A DNA stretch of 64,000 bases from Lepidodermella squamata (taxonomy: Eukaryota > Gastrotricha). How positions within the stretch are numbered: position 1 is the stretch's first letter; every line of letters starts with the position of its first letter. A model generated the notes under the pieces. That model was not told the origin of the DNA and ran no database searches. It saw nothing but the letters and a program-made list of their open reading frames with translations. Position numbers and translations under genes: made by a program. Location of the stretch: the NCBI GenBank assembly GCA_047495785.1, contig JBLDXI010000002.1:248001-312000 (forward strand), read 5' to 3'. Shown here one piece after another: positions 41,773-51,065 of this stretch.

Positions 41773-41787
41773 AAAAGTCCCCCTTAA
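41773..41787 (+). promoter_or_regulatory. Family 15-bp upstream element (gene 41835)
   Basis: AAAAGTCCCCCTTAA, a perfect consensus copy. It ends 47 nt before the ATG and only 54 nt after the stop of the preceding gene. Confidence 0.8.
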
Positions 41788-41834
41788 ATATCATCATCAG
41801 GAATCAGAAAAGCTTTGCAACCGAACCAGTAGAA

Positions 41835-42722
41835 ATGGCTATGGGGCGAAAACTGAATGGCTACATTGCTTTCTTCCTCTCATTGATAGTGCTGAATGAT
41901 GAAGTCTTTGCTTTATCCCTGAATCTTCGGTCACGGCACCCCCGAAGTGAAACCCTGACTCTGACAATATCCCAACAGGACCAAGCGTTTAATTCGATAC
42001 GAAGCAGCATTTCACAGCGTCAGAAAGCGTTTTCGTCACCAGGCCAACGACTCGGCTCAGACCTCAGTTTAGTTCCTCCCTCTTCAAAGGAGTATGGCGT
42101 AGACCGGCTGGCTAACATCTTAGCCCCACCAGAGCAGCAAGTTCCTGTTATGCCAGATTCGAAATTTCTCATGGCCTCTTCGAAGCTTAATGCCAAAGTC
42201 TCGCCGGGGTTCCCTGGTCCAGAACATCCATCGCCAAATCAGATGACGCAAAACTTGGCAGATTCCGGATCGAAGTCTGTCGGATTCTCAAGTTCTGTCA
42301 GGAATTTCTGGTCGAAATACAAAAAAGATATTATCCTCGTCGGAGTAGGAATAGTGGCGGTGATAGCATTCGTTGCATGGCGTGTTGCGACTTCAGTGAT
42401 CACAAGAGAAATTAATGATAAGGATCGAAAAGATCGTCTGCGGAGAAAGTACATAAATGGAGACGAACCACTGGTTAATGGATCGTTGTTCGATGAGGAT
42501 AGGTTGCTCAGCAAGATGACTGGAGTATTTGGCAGCAGTCCGGTTTTAGGGAGAGCGATCCTAGATAATTTTGACTATCTTCGAATCAAAGACACCTGGA
42601 TCAGCCCGAACGAAGCTACGATTGGAAACGAGCAATTTTGGACTGTCGACTCAAGTTTCGATTCGAAACAGTACAGTGTAGTGGATGATTTACAACAAGG
42701 AATTTTCACAACCATAGAATAA
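41835..42722 (+). CDS. RRQ/WPxPT family membrane protein 9
   Basis: A 295-residue single-exon protein from ATG 41835. The frame is open further upstream, but the 15-bp element lies there. SP-like GYIAFFLSLIVLNDEVFALS, with a weaker basic site (SRHPRSE). NILAPPEQQVPVMPDSK parallels NVVGPAEQQIPIMPHF of the next gene. FWSKYKKD precedes the helix at ~166-190 (IILVGVGIVAVIAFVAW). The module has DRKDRLRRKYINGDEPL, LLSKMTGVFGSSPVLGRAIL and TWISPNEATIGNEQFW. The YGRV motif is replaced by LLSKMTG. It forms a subgroup with gene 43073. Confidence 0.77.
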   Translation: MAMGRKLNGYIAFFLSLIVLNDEVFALSLNLRSRHPRSETLTLTISQQDQAFNSIRSSISQRQKAFSSPGQRLGSDLSLVPPSSKEYGVDRLANILAPPEQQVPVMPDSKFLMASSKLNAKVSPGFPGPEHPSPNQMTQNLADSGSKSVGFSSSVRNFWSKYKKDIILVGVGIVAVIAFVAWRVATSVITREINDKDRKDRLRRKYINGDEPLVNGSLFDEDRLLSKMTGVFGSSPVLGRAILDNFDYLRIKDTWISPNEATIGNEQFWTVDSSFDSKQYSVVDDLQQGIFTTIE

Positions 42723-43004
42723 AATGTATTTGAAAATGAGTTTTATTACTCGATTTCATTTGTAGTTTACTGATTCATTTCTCTTATGAGGTTCAGCGTG
42801 TCAGTGACGTTGCACATCTACTTCTTAATTTGGGATAATTTTGTAGAAAATTAAATTAATTTTCAAAATTAAAGTTGAAATTAGGTCTTCCATCCGCAAG
42901 AACTGAAGAAATAAACTCGGTCGAGATATCCCGGGACATCCCGAACGTAACTGGTTCGGGGATTTTCGGTGTTTTTCCTGGTTAGAATTTTTCTATCCTT
43001 TTTG

Positions 43005-43019
43005 AAAAGTCCCTCTTAA
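43005..43019 (+). promoter_or_regulatory. Family 15-bp upstream element (gene 43073)
   Basis: AAAAGTCCCTCTTAA ends 53 nt before the ATG. Confidence 0.75.
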
Positions 43020-43072
43020 CATCATTTTCTACGACTCACACTGATTCATCAGGTGATCCGACCAAGTTTGAG

Positions 43073-44008
43073 ATGAATGGTAAACTTCACCGCAGTTACG
43101 CGCCACTCATTTCAGTGCTGCTCTTGAACGAACAAATCTATGCCGTAATTATCAATGCCGTCATTCCGATTAAGACGCGCATACTTTATCGCCGACAGCC
43201 AGCTGGAGCATATGAAGCCCCGCCGCCGTCGTATGAAGCTACTATGAACGGGATACGGATGAGCATCCGTCAAAGACTTGAGCGCCTTCAATTAGCACTT
43301 GATAATCCACCGCATGGCAATGCCCAATTACTACCAGGTCAATTGCGTCCATTAACTGTAGTTACCCCACCGCCCTACCCTGGGACCGCTGGAGGAAATA
43401 ATTTGGGCAACGTCGTAGGGCCTGCTGAGCAGCAGATTCCAATTATGCCGCATTTTCCAAGGCTTGGTGATCGACAGAGTGCGCCTCCGTTACCAACTGA
43501 GCCGCCGCCCTCTTATGAAAGCCTGTCAAAACCTCGATTCACTGATCGCGTGAAGAAATTCTGGGCAGAACATAAAGGCAAGATAAAAGTTGTGGCAATA
43601 GCCTTCGTGGTGTTGCTGAGTTCTATTGGACTTGGAATTTTGTTTGGTCACCTATTCAAGGACAAAAGCGAACCTACGCCGATAACTCCAGTGGTTCCCT
43701 CTAATAAGATCCAGAGTAAGGGCGAGGATGATAGGAAATTGAGAACGAAGTACCTATTGGGCCAAGATGAGCTGCTTGGCAGATCGAGCTTTGGCGCGGC
43801 GGAATTTTACGGAAAAATGACTGGATTGATAACGGGCAGTCCCCTTATTAGCTCTGGGGTTCTTGAAAATTTCGATTATCTTCGAGTCAAGGATACATGG
43901 CTATGTTTGAATGAATCAGTCGTGCAAATTGATATTCTGTTGAGATTGGATGGTGGGTTATTTTCAGATGACTACAGCACTCAAGATGACGCGATAAATG
44001 ATATTTGA
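43073..44008 (+). CDS. RRQ/WPxPT family membrane protein 10 with PPxY motifs
   Basis: A 311-residue single-exon protein. SP-like YAPLISVLLLNEQIYAV, then a basic site LYRRQPAG. The linker holds three PPxY motifs (PPPSYEA, PPPYPG, PPPSYES), which are classic WW-domain ligands. FWAEHKGK precedes the helix at ~171-195 (IKVVAIAFVVLLSSIGLGIL). The module has DDRKLRTKYLLGQDELLGR, FYGKMTGLITGSPLISSGV, TWLCLNESVVQIDILL and DDYSTQDD. If the linker is extracellular, as a signal peptide would imply, the PPxY motifs would have no known partner. This leaves the topology open. Confidence 0.77.
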   Translation: MNGKLHRSYAPLISVLLLNEQIYAVIINAVIPIKTRILYRRQPAGAYEAPPPSYEATMNGIRMSIRQRLERLQLALDNPPHGNAQLLPGQLRPLTVVTPPPYPGTAGGNNLGNVVGPAEQQIPIMPHFPRLGDRQSAPPLPTEPPPSYESLSKPRFTDRVKKFWAEHKGKIKVVAIAFVVLLSSIGLGILFGHLFKDKSEPTPITPVVPSNKIQSKGEDDRKLRTKYLLGQDELLGRSSFGAAEFYGKMTGLITGSPLISSGVLENFDYLRVKDTWLCLNESVVQIDILLRLDGGLFSDDYSTQDDAINDI

Positions 44009-44760
44009 CAGATTATTGAACCTTGGTGTAAAATGTATGATGTGCAGAATTTTTTTTATTTATCTTGGCGTTTAGAAGCGTTCTAAATTCTTTATGTTCG
44101 AGTCTCTCGGTAACTTCAGGTAAGAAATTGCGAAATCGCAAAACTTGATTAAAGGAGATTCAGAAGAAGCTATTCCGATGTATTCCTAGTTATACAACTT
44201 TTTTCGATGCTTTCATCATTTCGATGCTTACCCTAAAACTCTGTAAATGAAAAACTGATTCAAGCGATACCTATGTCAAACTCTTTCGCTGCTGCTGCTC
44301 AACGATCAGATCTATGCGTCCAGCGTAAAAGCTTTCCATTTTTTCAAAAGCTCCGATATCGGCGACAGCCGAACAATAACATTAAAAGTTGATCATACGA
44401 TGGATAGTCTTCGGTCAAGCATACGACGCGGTGTTGCGGCTCACCGACCCGTTGTAGCACCTTATCAACCAACAAATACACAGCATCGATGGCCGGGTGC
44501 CCAACCGAATCAGCTGTACTGAGGGACGATTTCTGGAGGTTGGAAAATTGATTGCAAGATGGTGACTATGGCTTGACTATGAAAAAATGACGTAATAAAG
44601 ATGAAATATCTCGTATACTCTGAAGATTATCTAGATTTTCAGCTTGCGTCTTACTTCAACGTCATCCTAAGTATTTCAACAAAAAAGCTTCCTCCTTTGG
44701 TCAAGTATTTGAAATGTTTCCAACTTAAATAACTGGGCTCCATGTCATAACTAATATTTG
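44009..44760. other. Intergenic with a family relic
   Basis: Holds a degraded 5' half of a family gene at 44272-44520 (listed separately). The rest shows nothing recognisable. Confidence 0.4.
44272..44520 (+). pseudogene. 5'-half relic of RRQ/WPxPT family gene
   Basis: LLLLNDQIYASSV, then in a shifted frame LRYRRQPNNN, then MDSLRSSIRR in a third. These match the start, the basic site and the MNGIRMSIRQ segment of gene 43073. Frameshifts separate them, and no helix or C-terminal module follows. It is a dead tandem copy. Confidence 0.55.
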
Positions 44761-44775
44761 AAAAATCCTTCTTAA
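44761..44775 (+). promoter_or_regulatory. Family 15-bp upstream element (gene 44821)
   Basis: AAAAATCCTTCTTAA ends 45 nt before the ATG. Confidence 0.7.
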
Positions 44776-44820
44776 AGCATTTCGGATAACTGTATAGGCG
44801 AGTCACTTGTAGAAGCAACT

Positions 44821-45825
44821 ATGAATTGCCGCCAACTCTTCCCGGATGATTCCTGTCCCCTTATAATACTTGCTCTTCTAAATTTACTGATCCATGGATA
44901 TGCGGAAGATTCTTATTCACGAAAGCATGTCGGATCAAATGGCAAACTACTCCGTCGGCCGCGGGGTTTATCTTCGGCCGCCTTTTCAGCCGGGTCCTCC
45001 GGACTGTACTTCACACTCAAATTATACGACTGGTATCACAACAGAAATAGGGCTCCACCAGCGTTAGAGTCTTCTCCTTCCAACTCAGTTCGTATCCCCG
45101 CAAATTATGCTGACCGAAATCTTTATGACCCACTGGTTAATCCCTTTTACGGCCCGCAACTCTCGCCCGCCCCGGATAATAAGCAGTATGACTGGGCCGC
45201 GTTAAGAGCAACGATGCATGAATCTGATTTAGATCCGTTGTATTACGCTGTTGAGAGGACTGACGATATCAAGCCGATAATTCCAGAGAAAATCGTGGAA
45301 TACCCAACCCCGGCAAGTCCTCCAATGGCCCAACCGATTCCAGAGAGCAAACCGACTTCATTCAACGTCCCCGTGGTTGATAAGCCGCCGAAATCGTTTT
45401 GGTCGCGTCATGGGGAAAAAATACTATTGGCAGGTGCTGTTTTCGTATCCCTTCTAGTATTCTCGGCCATAGGATACGGCCTCAGTAAAGCAATTAAAAC
45501 TCTAAAGCAGGATAAAGAAGCCAGGCAAATCATGGATGAAGAAATGAAAAAACTCGATAGAAACACGAGAGCCGCTTTGCTGACTGGTAGCAATGGCGTG
45601 GAGGGGCGCTCTTCTGATCAGGATTTCGACTACATTTACGGCCGCGTGACAGTCATTTTACAAGCAAGTCGACCTGTTGAATCGCTGATTGCTGAAAACA
45701 TTGAAATTGTATGGCGCCCGCAACCATGGCCATCGCCGGATGCTGCAACAGTACAGGGTGATACATTTCATCAAATTGTGAAAGGAGTGAGTCTAGAAGA
45801 CTATGCTGTATCAAATTTTGAATGA
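44821..45825 (+). CDS. RRQ/WPxPT family membrane protein 11
   Basis: A 334-residue single-exon protein. SP-like CPLIILALLNLLIHGYAED, then a basic site KLLRRPRGL. The linker is Pro-rich. FWSRHGEK precedes the helix at ~201-225 (ILLAGAVFVSLLVFSAIGYG). The module has DRNTRAALLTGSNGVEGRSS, IYGRVTVILQASRPVESLI, PWPSPDAATVQGDTFH and EDYAVSNFE. The helix is followed by a charged stretch (LKQDKEARQIMDEEMKKLDR) that may be helical. Function unknown. Confidence 0.79.
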   Translation: MNCRQLFPDDSCPLIILALLNLLIHGYAEDSYSRKHVGSNGKLLRRPRGLSSAAFSAGSSGLYFTLKLYDWYHNRNRAPPALESSPSNSVRIPANYADRNLYDPLVNPFYGPQLSPAPDNKQYDWAALRATMHESDLDPLYYAVERTDDIKPIIPEKIVEYPTPASPPMAQPIPESKPTSFNVPVVDKPPKSFWSRHGEKILLAGAVFVSLLVFSAIGYGLSKAIKTLKQDKEARQIMDEEMKKLDRNTRAALLTGSNGVEGRSSDQDFDYIYGRVTVILQASRPVESLIAENIEIVWRPQPWPSPDAATVQGDTFHQIVKGVSLEDYAVSNFE

Positions 45826-45943
45826 GAAACGCAATTGTGAATGCGCGATGAATAAAAACAATGAATTGGTTATAGGCGCGTTATATGAATAGGCGTTACA
45901 CGCAGGTGAGGTCACGCGCTATTGATGCGCGGTGTCTCATTCA

Positions 45944-45958
45944 GAAAGTGCGCCTCAA
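45944..45958 (+). promoter_or_regulatory. 15-bp-like element upstream of glycosyltransferase copy 2
   Basis: GAAAGTGCGCCTCAA resembles the family element AAAAgTCCnCCTTAA and ends 33 nt before the ATG. It is the only related copy found in front of a gene outside the family. Confidence 0.4.
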
Positions 45959-45991
45959 TAATGCCACACGCCTACTGTTCACAATGCGCAC

Positions 45992-46408
45992 ATGCATTGT
46001 TTGAAAATTATGTCTTGGCTTGTTCGCTTAGCGAGGAAAAATTTCAGAAATTTTGTTCTCGGTGCGCTACTATCTGTAGCGTTGTCAACTATTGTTTTGG
46101 TCACGATTTATATTCCTCCGTACCGCGGTAATCCGATCACATATGAAGAGCACAGACAACAAATGGCGGAAGCGCGGAGGCAGTTTAAGTTCATCGGCTG
46201 CGGGACGCTCGATCGATCGAGTGCTAATATTACGAAAACAAGACCGCTGGACACGGTTTGGGGCAGTTGGCTGTTTGAAAATTACAACCTCAAAAGAATG
46301 GTTCATTTTGTTGCGACTGAAAGCCCCATCACATTCACATTCAAGGTAATTTCATTAACACAAAACTTCATCTTTAAATTAGGATAATTATATTTCCTAA
46401 ATTTATTA

Positions 46409-46444
<36 letters not shown>

Positions 46445-48129
46445 AGAATTATTTGCCTACAAAAATTAACTCATCGATTAAAATAACTGTAATTCATAAA
46501 TACAACTAATTTTACAGAATTTCCTGAGCGTGCTAAGTGCGCAGCGGTTTCTCGAGCCAGATCAAATAATCATACACCTGAAATCCGAACCGGAGCCGGA
46601 TTTGAGCAGCTATCACCATTGGTGGCAAGAAGCGCAAGAGACCATACCTTTTCTAGTCGTTAATTACTACACCGGATTGTCGCTCTCTCAATTGCTGGTG
46701 AATATTCAGAATGGCGGCGGAGGTATTATCGTCCCGCTTTCTGGCATTATTTTCACTGGCGGAGAACCTGTCGTCTCGCGAATGGTCGACTTGGGTTCAG
46801 TCAATAATCTTTTTTCAAGAAAAGATTCAGTTTTTCTAACCCACCCGGGTACATTACCGGGCGCGCTCGAAATTTTGAACCCTCTAAGTTATACATCAAT
46901 CAAAAAGTAATTGAACTTCTCTTGAAGTTTTCCTATGCTTCATCTGTTACTCCTTTGATAGGGTCGCATGCGAAGATTATAAATCTGTTGGTGCGAAAAT
47001 GGGATTCTGTTTCTTTTTCAACCCCGAAAAGGAGCTGTATCCACGGGATTTCATGACCGCTGATGACCAAATTTCTGGGCTGGCACGGTACTTGTTCTAC
47101 GGGAATCGACTGCAAATCGCTGCTCAACCAAGCCCTGGAAAAATACCTCTCATCTGCCACTACATATGGATCAACGGTACACCGCTAGAGTTCGAAGCTT
47201 TTCTTAGCATGCTCAGCTGCTTGTACATTGCTGGGTAAGTCCGTCCTACATTTGCCAGTTTTGCCAGTACATTCGATTTGCCAGTTTTTTACTCGTCATA
47301 TTTTCAGGGCTGATGTTTACGTGCATGGAAGTTTACCGCCCTCTGGCAAGCGATGGGTGAAACTCAATGAATTGGCCGGTTCCAGGGTTCGATACATTGA
47401 AACTCAACTTCCGACCTCTGTCTTCGGAAATCCCGTGACAGAACGAGCCCACATCAGCGATGTCTGGCGAGTTGAGGCCTTATTGCGATACGGTGGGATC
47501 TACCTGGACTGGGACGCGTTTGTCGTGAAACCCTTAGACGACCGAATTAGAAGCTATGATGCAGTACTAGCCTTTGATGTAATGTCTTACCCAGACTACC
47601 CTAATATCATCAGCAATGGCGTCATGATTGCAAAACCAAACTCCTTCTACTTCAGACAAGTTCAGGTAAGTACAGAGCTTTGACCGAATCGTAAAATTAT
47701 GTCGAATTTTGTTAACAGAAATCTATGAGATATTTCAGAGCTGAGCAGACTGAGTTTACGGGTAAAGGCCTGCCTTACTTCTACAACTCTCTTTTCGTGA
47801 CCTACAAAGTGTACGAATGCTATCCCGACCATGTGCTAATCGACCCTCATCTCCAAGCAATCTGCAATAAAGGTCGTTGCCATCCAACGTGGAAAGACAA
47901 CTATCTAGTCGATGAGATCGATACGCCAGTCGATTGGATGGGTGGCGAAGCGCATTTCTTGCACAACACCTATCCTACCCCAAATGAATTCTATAGCGAG
48001 AGTTACTTGGCAAACGCGAAGAATCACAGCTCACCATATTACAAAATCGCAATGAAAATCCTGAAGAGTGCTAATTTAACACTTGCTGAGCTCAATTACT
48101 CACATTCAGGTCTTAGCATTGACCAATAA
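45992..48129 (+). CDS. DXD glycosyltransferase (sugar-binding DXD type), copy 2
   Basis: Five exons deduced: 45992-46345, 46518-46906, 46962-47234, 47308-47665 and 47719-48129 (1785 nt, 594 aa). It has a type II anchor (FVLGALLSVALSTIVLVTIY). The catalytic part matches copy 1: CHYIWINGTPLEFEAFLSM, WRVEALLRYGGIYLDWDA (DXD), NIISNGVMI, CHPTWK. Three introns share position with copy 1. The 55-nt intron at 46907-46961 is absent from copy 1. Intron 1 is enlarged to 172 nt by a (TTA)n tract. The acceptor sugar is unknown; membrane anchoring suggests the Golgi. A family gene follows after only 69 nt. Confidence 0.82.
46411..46442 (+). repeat. (TTA)n microsatellite
   Basis: About ten TTA units in intron 1 of glycosyltransferase copy 2. 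Confidence 0.9.
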
Positions 48130-48137
48130 AAAAATGT

Positions 48138-48152
48138 AAAAGTCCACCTTGA
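48138..48152 (+). promoter_or_regulatory. Family 15-bp upstream element (gene 48199)
   Basis: AAAAGTCCACCTTGA starts 8 nt after the stop codon of glycosyltransferase copy 2 and ends 46 nt before the ATG. AATAAA of the upstream gene is immediately adjacent. Confidence 0.75.
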
Positions 48153-48198
48153 ATTTTAAACCCGTGGGATATTTTTCCGAAGTGAAATCGTGGCTACG

Positions 48199-49439
48199 AT
48201 GACAGCTGCGAAAAGCTTTGGTGTCATACTCTCTTATGCTTTGCTGATAGATCAAATTTTCTGTTGGGCTATTCGCGGCTATCATCCGCGCAGAAAAAGA
48301 CAGCCAGACTTCCTTGATAGCGATAGTTCGAGTTCAGATGAATCCGGCTATTCGACAGATAGCGATAACGTATTTTTCAATGCACGAGTTCGTGGCGTAT
48401 ATGAAGGCATAGAATTCCCTCTTATGGATGCGCCGAGAGAAGGTGCTGAGCGATTCCTCAAGGAGCCACGATTGTCAAAAAAGTATCCTGGAATTGGTGC
48501 ACCAATGCCAGTCGTAAAACCGCCATTCATATTCAATGCTCCGCCTCCTGGGAGACGGCAGCGGCAGCGTGGTCCTATTAGGCTGCCAGGTGCGCCAGAT
48601 TTTGACCCGCCACCTATTCCCAATAATAGACCTATCAGGCTACCAGGGGCTCCTGACTACGACCCGCCGCCAATTCCTAATGTCCCACCGTGGAGACCCG
48701 ATAATTCCCTCAACTAGCGATCGACGCCGTTAGTCAGGCGGAAATCAACCCACAGGAAAGAAATTTAGCTGATCAACTTTTCGGAGCAAATGCCCAAGCC
48801 CAACCTGAGAGGGGCCAACCTGTAAGGCAACCTCAGGGCGAATTTGAAATGAAGCCAATCCCAGGACCACCATCATTGGAAGATCAATTTGCACCAAGAG
48901 CTACTGCCAATCAGGTTTTCGGAGCGAATTCGCAAGCGAATCCTGATGAGAGGGGCGTGGTGAGAAAGCCAGATAACTCAGTTCAAATCGAATTGGAACC
49001 TTTACCACGCCCGAATGAAGTTAGAAAGCCGGATGAAGTTCGCCCTGCAGTTCCTATTCGGAATGGTGTCCGGCAAAGGATGAGGTACTGGAGGCCGTTC
49101 GTAGCCGCAGCAGTTGTGGGGGTTCTTGTAATCGCGACTGTTATTGGTCTGGCAATTTATTTATCGTCTAACAGTGATAAGAACGATTTCAAAGATCGGA
49201 ATCTGAGAGCTGAATTCCTGTCAGAAAAAATGGGAAATAGGATCGAGGGCCGAAACACCGCGGAGGACGTTAATAGCCGGATAGCAAAAGTGTTTGAAAC
49301 CAGCAAACCTGTTGTGGCGATGTGGCGGGGAAATATGGATGTTTTATTCGCAGTTTCGAGTCTGCCCAATCCAACAAAAGAATTAGCAGCTGGAGATACT
49401 TTCAATGCGCTAGACAATTTTAGTGATTACGATCTTTGA
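48199..49439 (+). pseudogene. RRQ/WPxPT family member with one frameshift
   Basis: The first frame (48199-48717) gives an SP-like start (FGVILSYALLIDQIFCWAI), a basic site RRKRQPDFLD, a Ser/Asp-rich stretch and two repeats of PIRLPGAPD(F/Y)DPPPIPN. It stops at 48715-48717. A different frame, open from about 48705, continues with VSQAEINPQERNLADQL, the helix (FVAAAVVGVLVIATVIGLAI) and the module DRNLRAEFLSEKMGNRIEGR, SRIAKVFETSKPVVAMW, LPNPTKELAAGDTFN and FSDYDL. One shift between 48702 and 48717 separates two otherwise sound halves. A sequencing error, a young lesion or an unusual intron are all possible. Confidence 0.65.
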
Positions 49440-49591
49440 AGGTGTGTGAGGCAATGAAAAAGCAAACAGCAATAAAAGATATAGGGTACTGTATTTCAAT
49501 GAGATAGACATAAATTAATGGAAATCCATATACGATACAACAGTCCTTCCTTTTATTTACACAGGTGTCTACGGCAAGCAAGAAATCTCAA

Positions 49592-49606
49592 AAAATACCA
49601 CCTTAA
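49592..49606 (+). promoter_or_regulatory. Family 15-bp upstream element (gene 49651)
   Basis: AAAATACCACCTTAA ends 44 nt before the ATG. Confidence 0.7.
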
Positions 49607-49650
49607 TCAAAATTGAATTGACCTTGTCGACTGTGGGGCATCGATTCGAA

Positions 49651-50748
49651 ATGGTAACAATGAGCTGTCGCTTTTCAGCTTGGCATTGTCTAATACTATC
49701 ATTCTCACTCCTTTTTTACGAACTTGATGGATCTACCCTTTTGTTGCAGCAATCCCCGGGATCTCGCGACGCTCAGCGATTCCCACGATCTACCTCTCAA
49801 AAGGAAGCACAGGGACACGGAAATCAAAGGCGTATGGACCCCCTCGATCAAATTATTGAAGAAATATCAGCCTATTCAGACTTGTCTGACGGAACACTAG
49901 AACGCCTAATCCACATTTTCCCTTCGGCAGATGAAAATGTAGAGTATGTCCCGTCTTCAGTCGTATCTCGAGGATATGCAAAGGGTAAGCGTAAATTGAG
50001 CGATCCGTCCCAGGATATCCAAATCAAGACTGAGGCTCAGAGGAATACAGCAAAGCTACCTGTTGCACCACCGCCCTTGCCAACTGTCGAAATCGATGAA
50101 TTCGGTCTGCCATCTCTTGCAAGTAAAGATGCAGTCGAAAATTACGTTCGCGCCACGAGAGTTGAATACGACTTGAGCGATCTGCGCAAAGCCTTGCTGG
50201 ACGATGATTACGCAGCGAAACTCATGGTTACCCCGCCCGCTCTTCAGGAAAAATTGTCATTCCAGGTAGATGAATATGGGCTTCCAATGCTTCCACAAGC
50301 TGAAACTGAGCCTAAATCTGTTGGTTCAAAGGTGAAGCTATGGTGGGCAGTAAATCGCAACAAAGTGATTGTGTATGTTCTCGCTTTTGTAGGACTAATT
50401 GCTATTGGTGTTGCGATAGGTCTTGCCATAAATTACTTTGATCCTAAAGAAAACCCCAAATACTCCGGTCAAAGGAGCGATCGTGATTACAGGATGAAGT
50501 CTCTCGGGCAGTCCAGTTCAGCCGAAGGTCGGACAACTGCTTTGAATCAGGAGTTAACAAGCTTGCTAGCAGCTCGTATTGCCGCTAGTGAGCCTATCAA
50601 AGCGATATGGCGTGACTATGTCGGAAATATGCCGTCAAGCAGCGCGTTACCAGTCCCAATCAAAGAAGTCGTTAATGCAGATTTATTTCACACCATAGAA
50701 GATACAACAGCAGCGATAGAATATTATATCATTAGTAATGGAATTTAG
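49651..50748 (+). CDS. RRQ/WPxPT family membrane protein 12 (divergent)
   Basis: A 365-residue single-exon protein from ATG 49651, with a second ATG at 49660. The SP-like segment is CLILSFSLLFYELDGSTLL, and FPRS may replace the R-R-Q site. The linker repeats an (E/Q)(I/V)DE(F/Y)GLP motif (EIDEFGLPSL, QVDEYGLPML), also seen as GVDEYGLPIWP in gene 37483. The helix is at ~240-264 (VIVYVLAFVGLIAIGVAIGL). The module has DRDYRMKSLGQSSSAEGR, LLAARIAASEPIKAIWRD, ALPVPIKEVVNADLFH and IEYYI. YGRV is lost. It groups with gene 48199. Function unknown. It ends the cluster and faces the polycystin gene tail to tail. Confidence 0.75.
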   Translation: MVTMSCRFSAWHCLILSFSLLFYELDGSTLLLQQSPGSRDAQRFPRSTSQKEAQGHGNQRRMDPLDQIIEEISAYSDLSDGTLERLIHIFPSADENVEYVPSSVVSRGYAKGKRKLSDPSQDIQIKTEAQRNTAKLPVAPPPLPTVEIDEFGLPSLASKDAVENYVRATRVEYDLSDLRKALLDDDYAAKLMVTPPALQEKLSFQVDEYGLPMLPQAETEPKSVGSKVKLWWAVNRNKVIVYVLAFVGLIAIGVAIGLAINYFDPKENPKYSGQRSDRDYRMKSLGQSSSAEGRTTALNQELTSLLAARIAASEPIKAIWRDYVGNMPSSSALPVPIKEVVNADLFHTIEDTTAAIEYYIISNGI

Positions 50749-51065
50749 AAATTTAATGAATTATGGATTAAAAATTATGTTATTTTCCACTCAGAAACAA
50801 GTTATGATTAGAAAAAGAAAAGGTATACTACTAATAAAGCGGATTAGAGCCTAGTCAATTAATGCAACCTAAGTTTAGATGCATCGTTTTCACAGCAAAT
50901 CCTTAGAAAATAAATTTCACTAGTCACACAATAATGTCCTTGAATAATGCTTAAAAAGTTTCACAGCAAACATTCTTTTCGGGTAATAGAATATTTTTGA
51001 TCACATTTTTTCTGTAGCAAGCTAAAGCCGCATAGAAATCGATAGATGAGAGAAAAGGTTTATTT
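50749..51065. other. Intergenic, tail-to-tail
   Basis: Short AT-rich spacer between two convergent genes. It carries AATAAA-type signals (near 50837 and 50909). Confidence 0.5.

Noticed and set aside
41700-41834. Upstream start for gene 41835
   Set aside because: The extension overlaps the preceding gene's end and runs through the consensus 15-bp element. The signal-peptide-like start is only correct from 41835.
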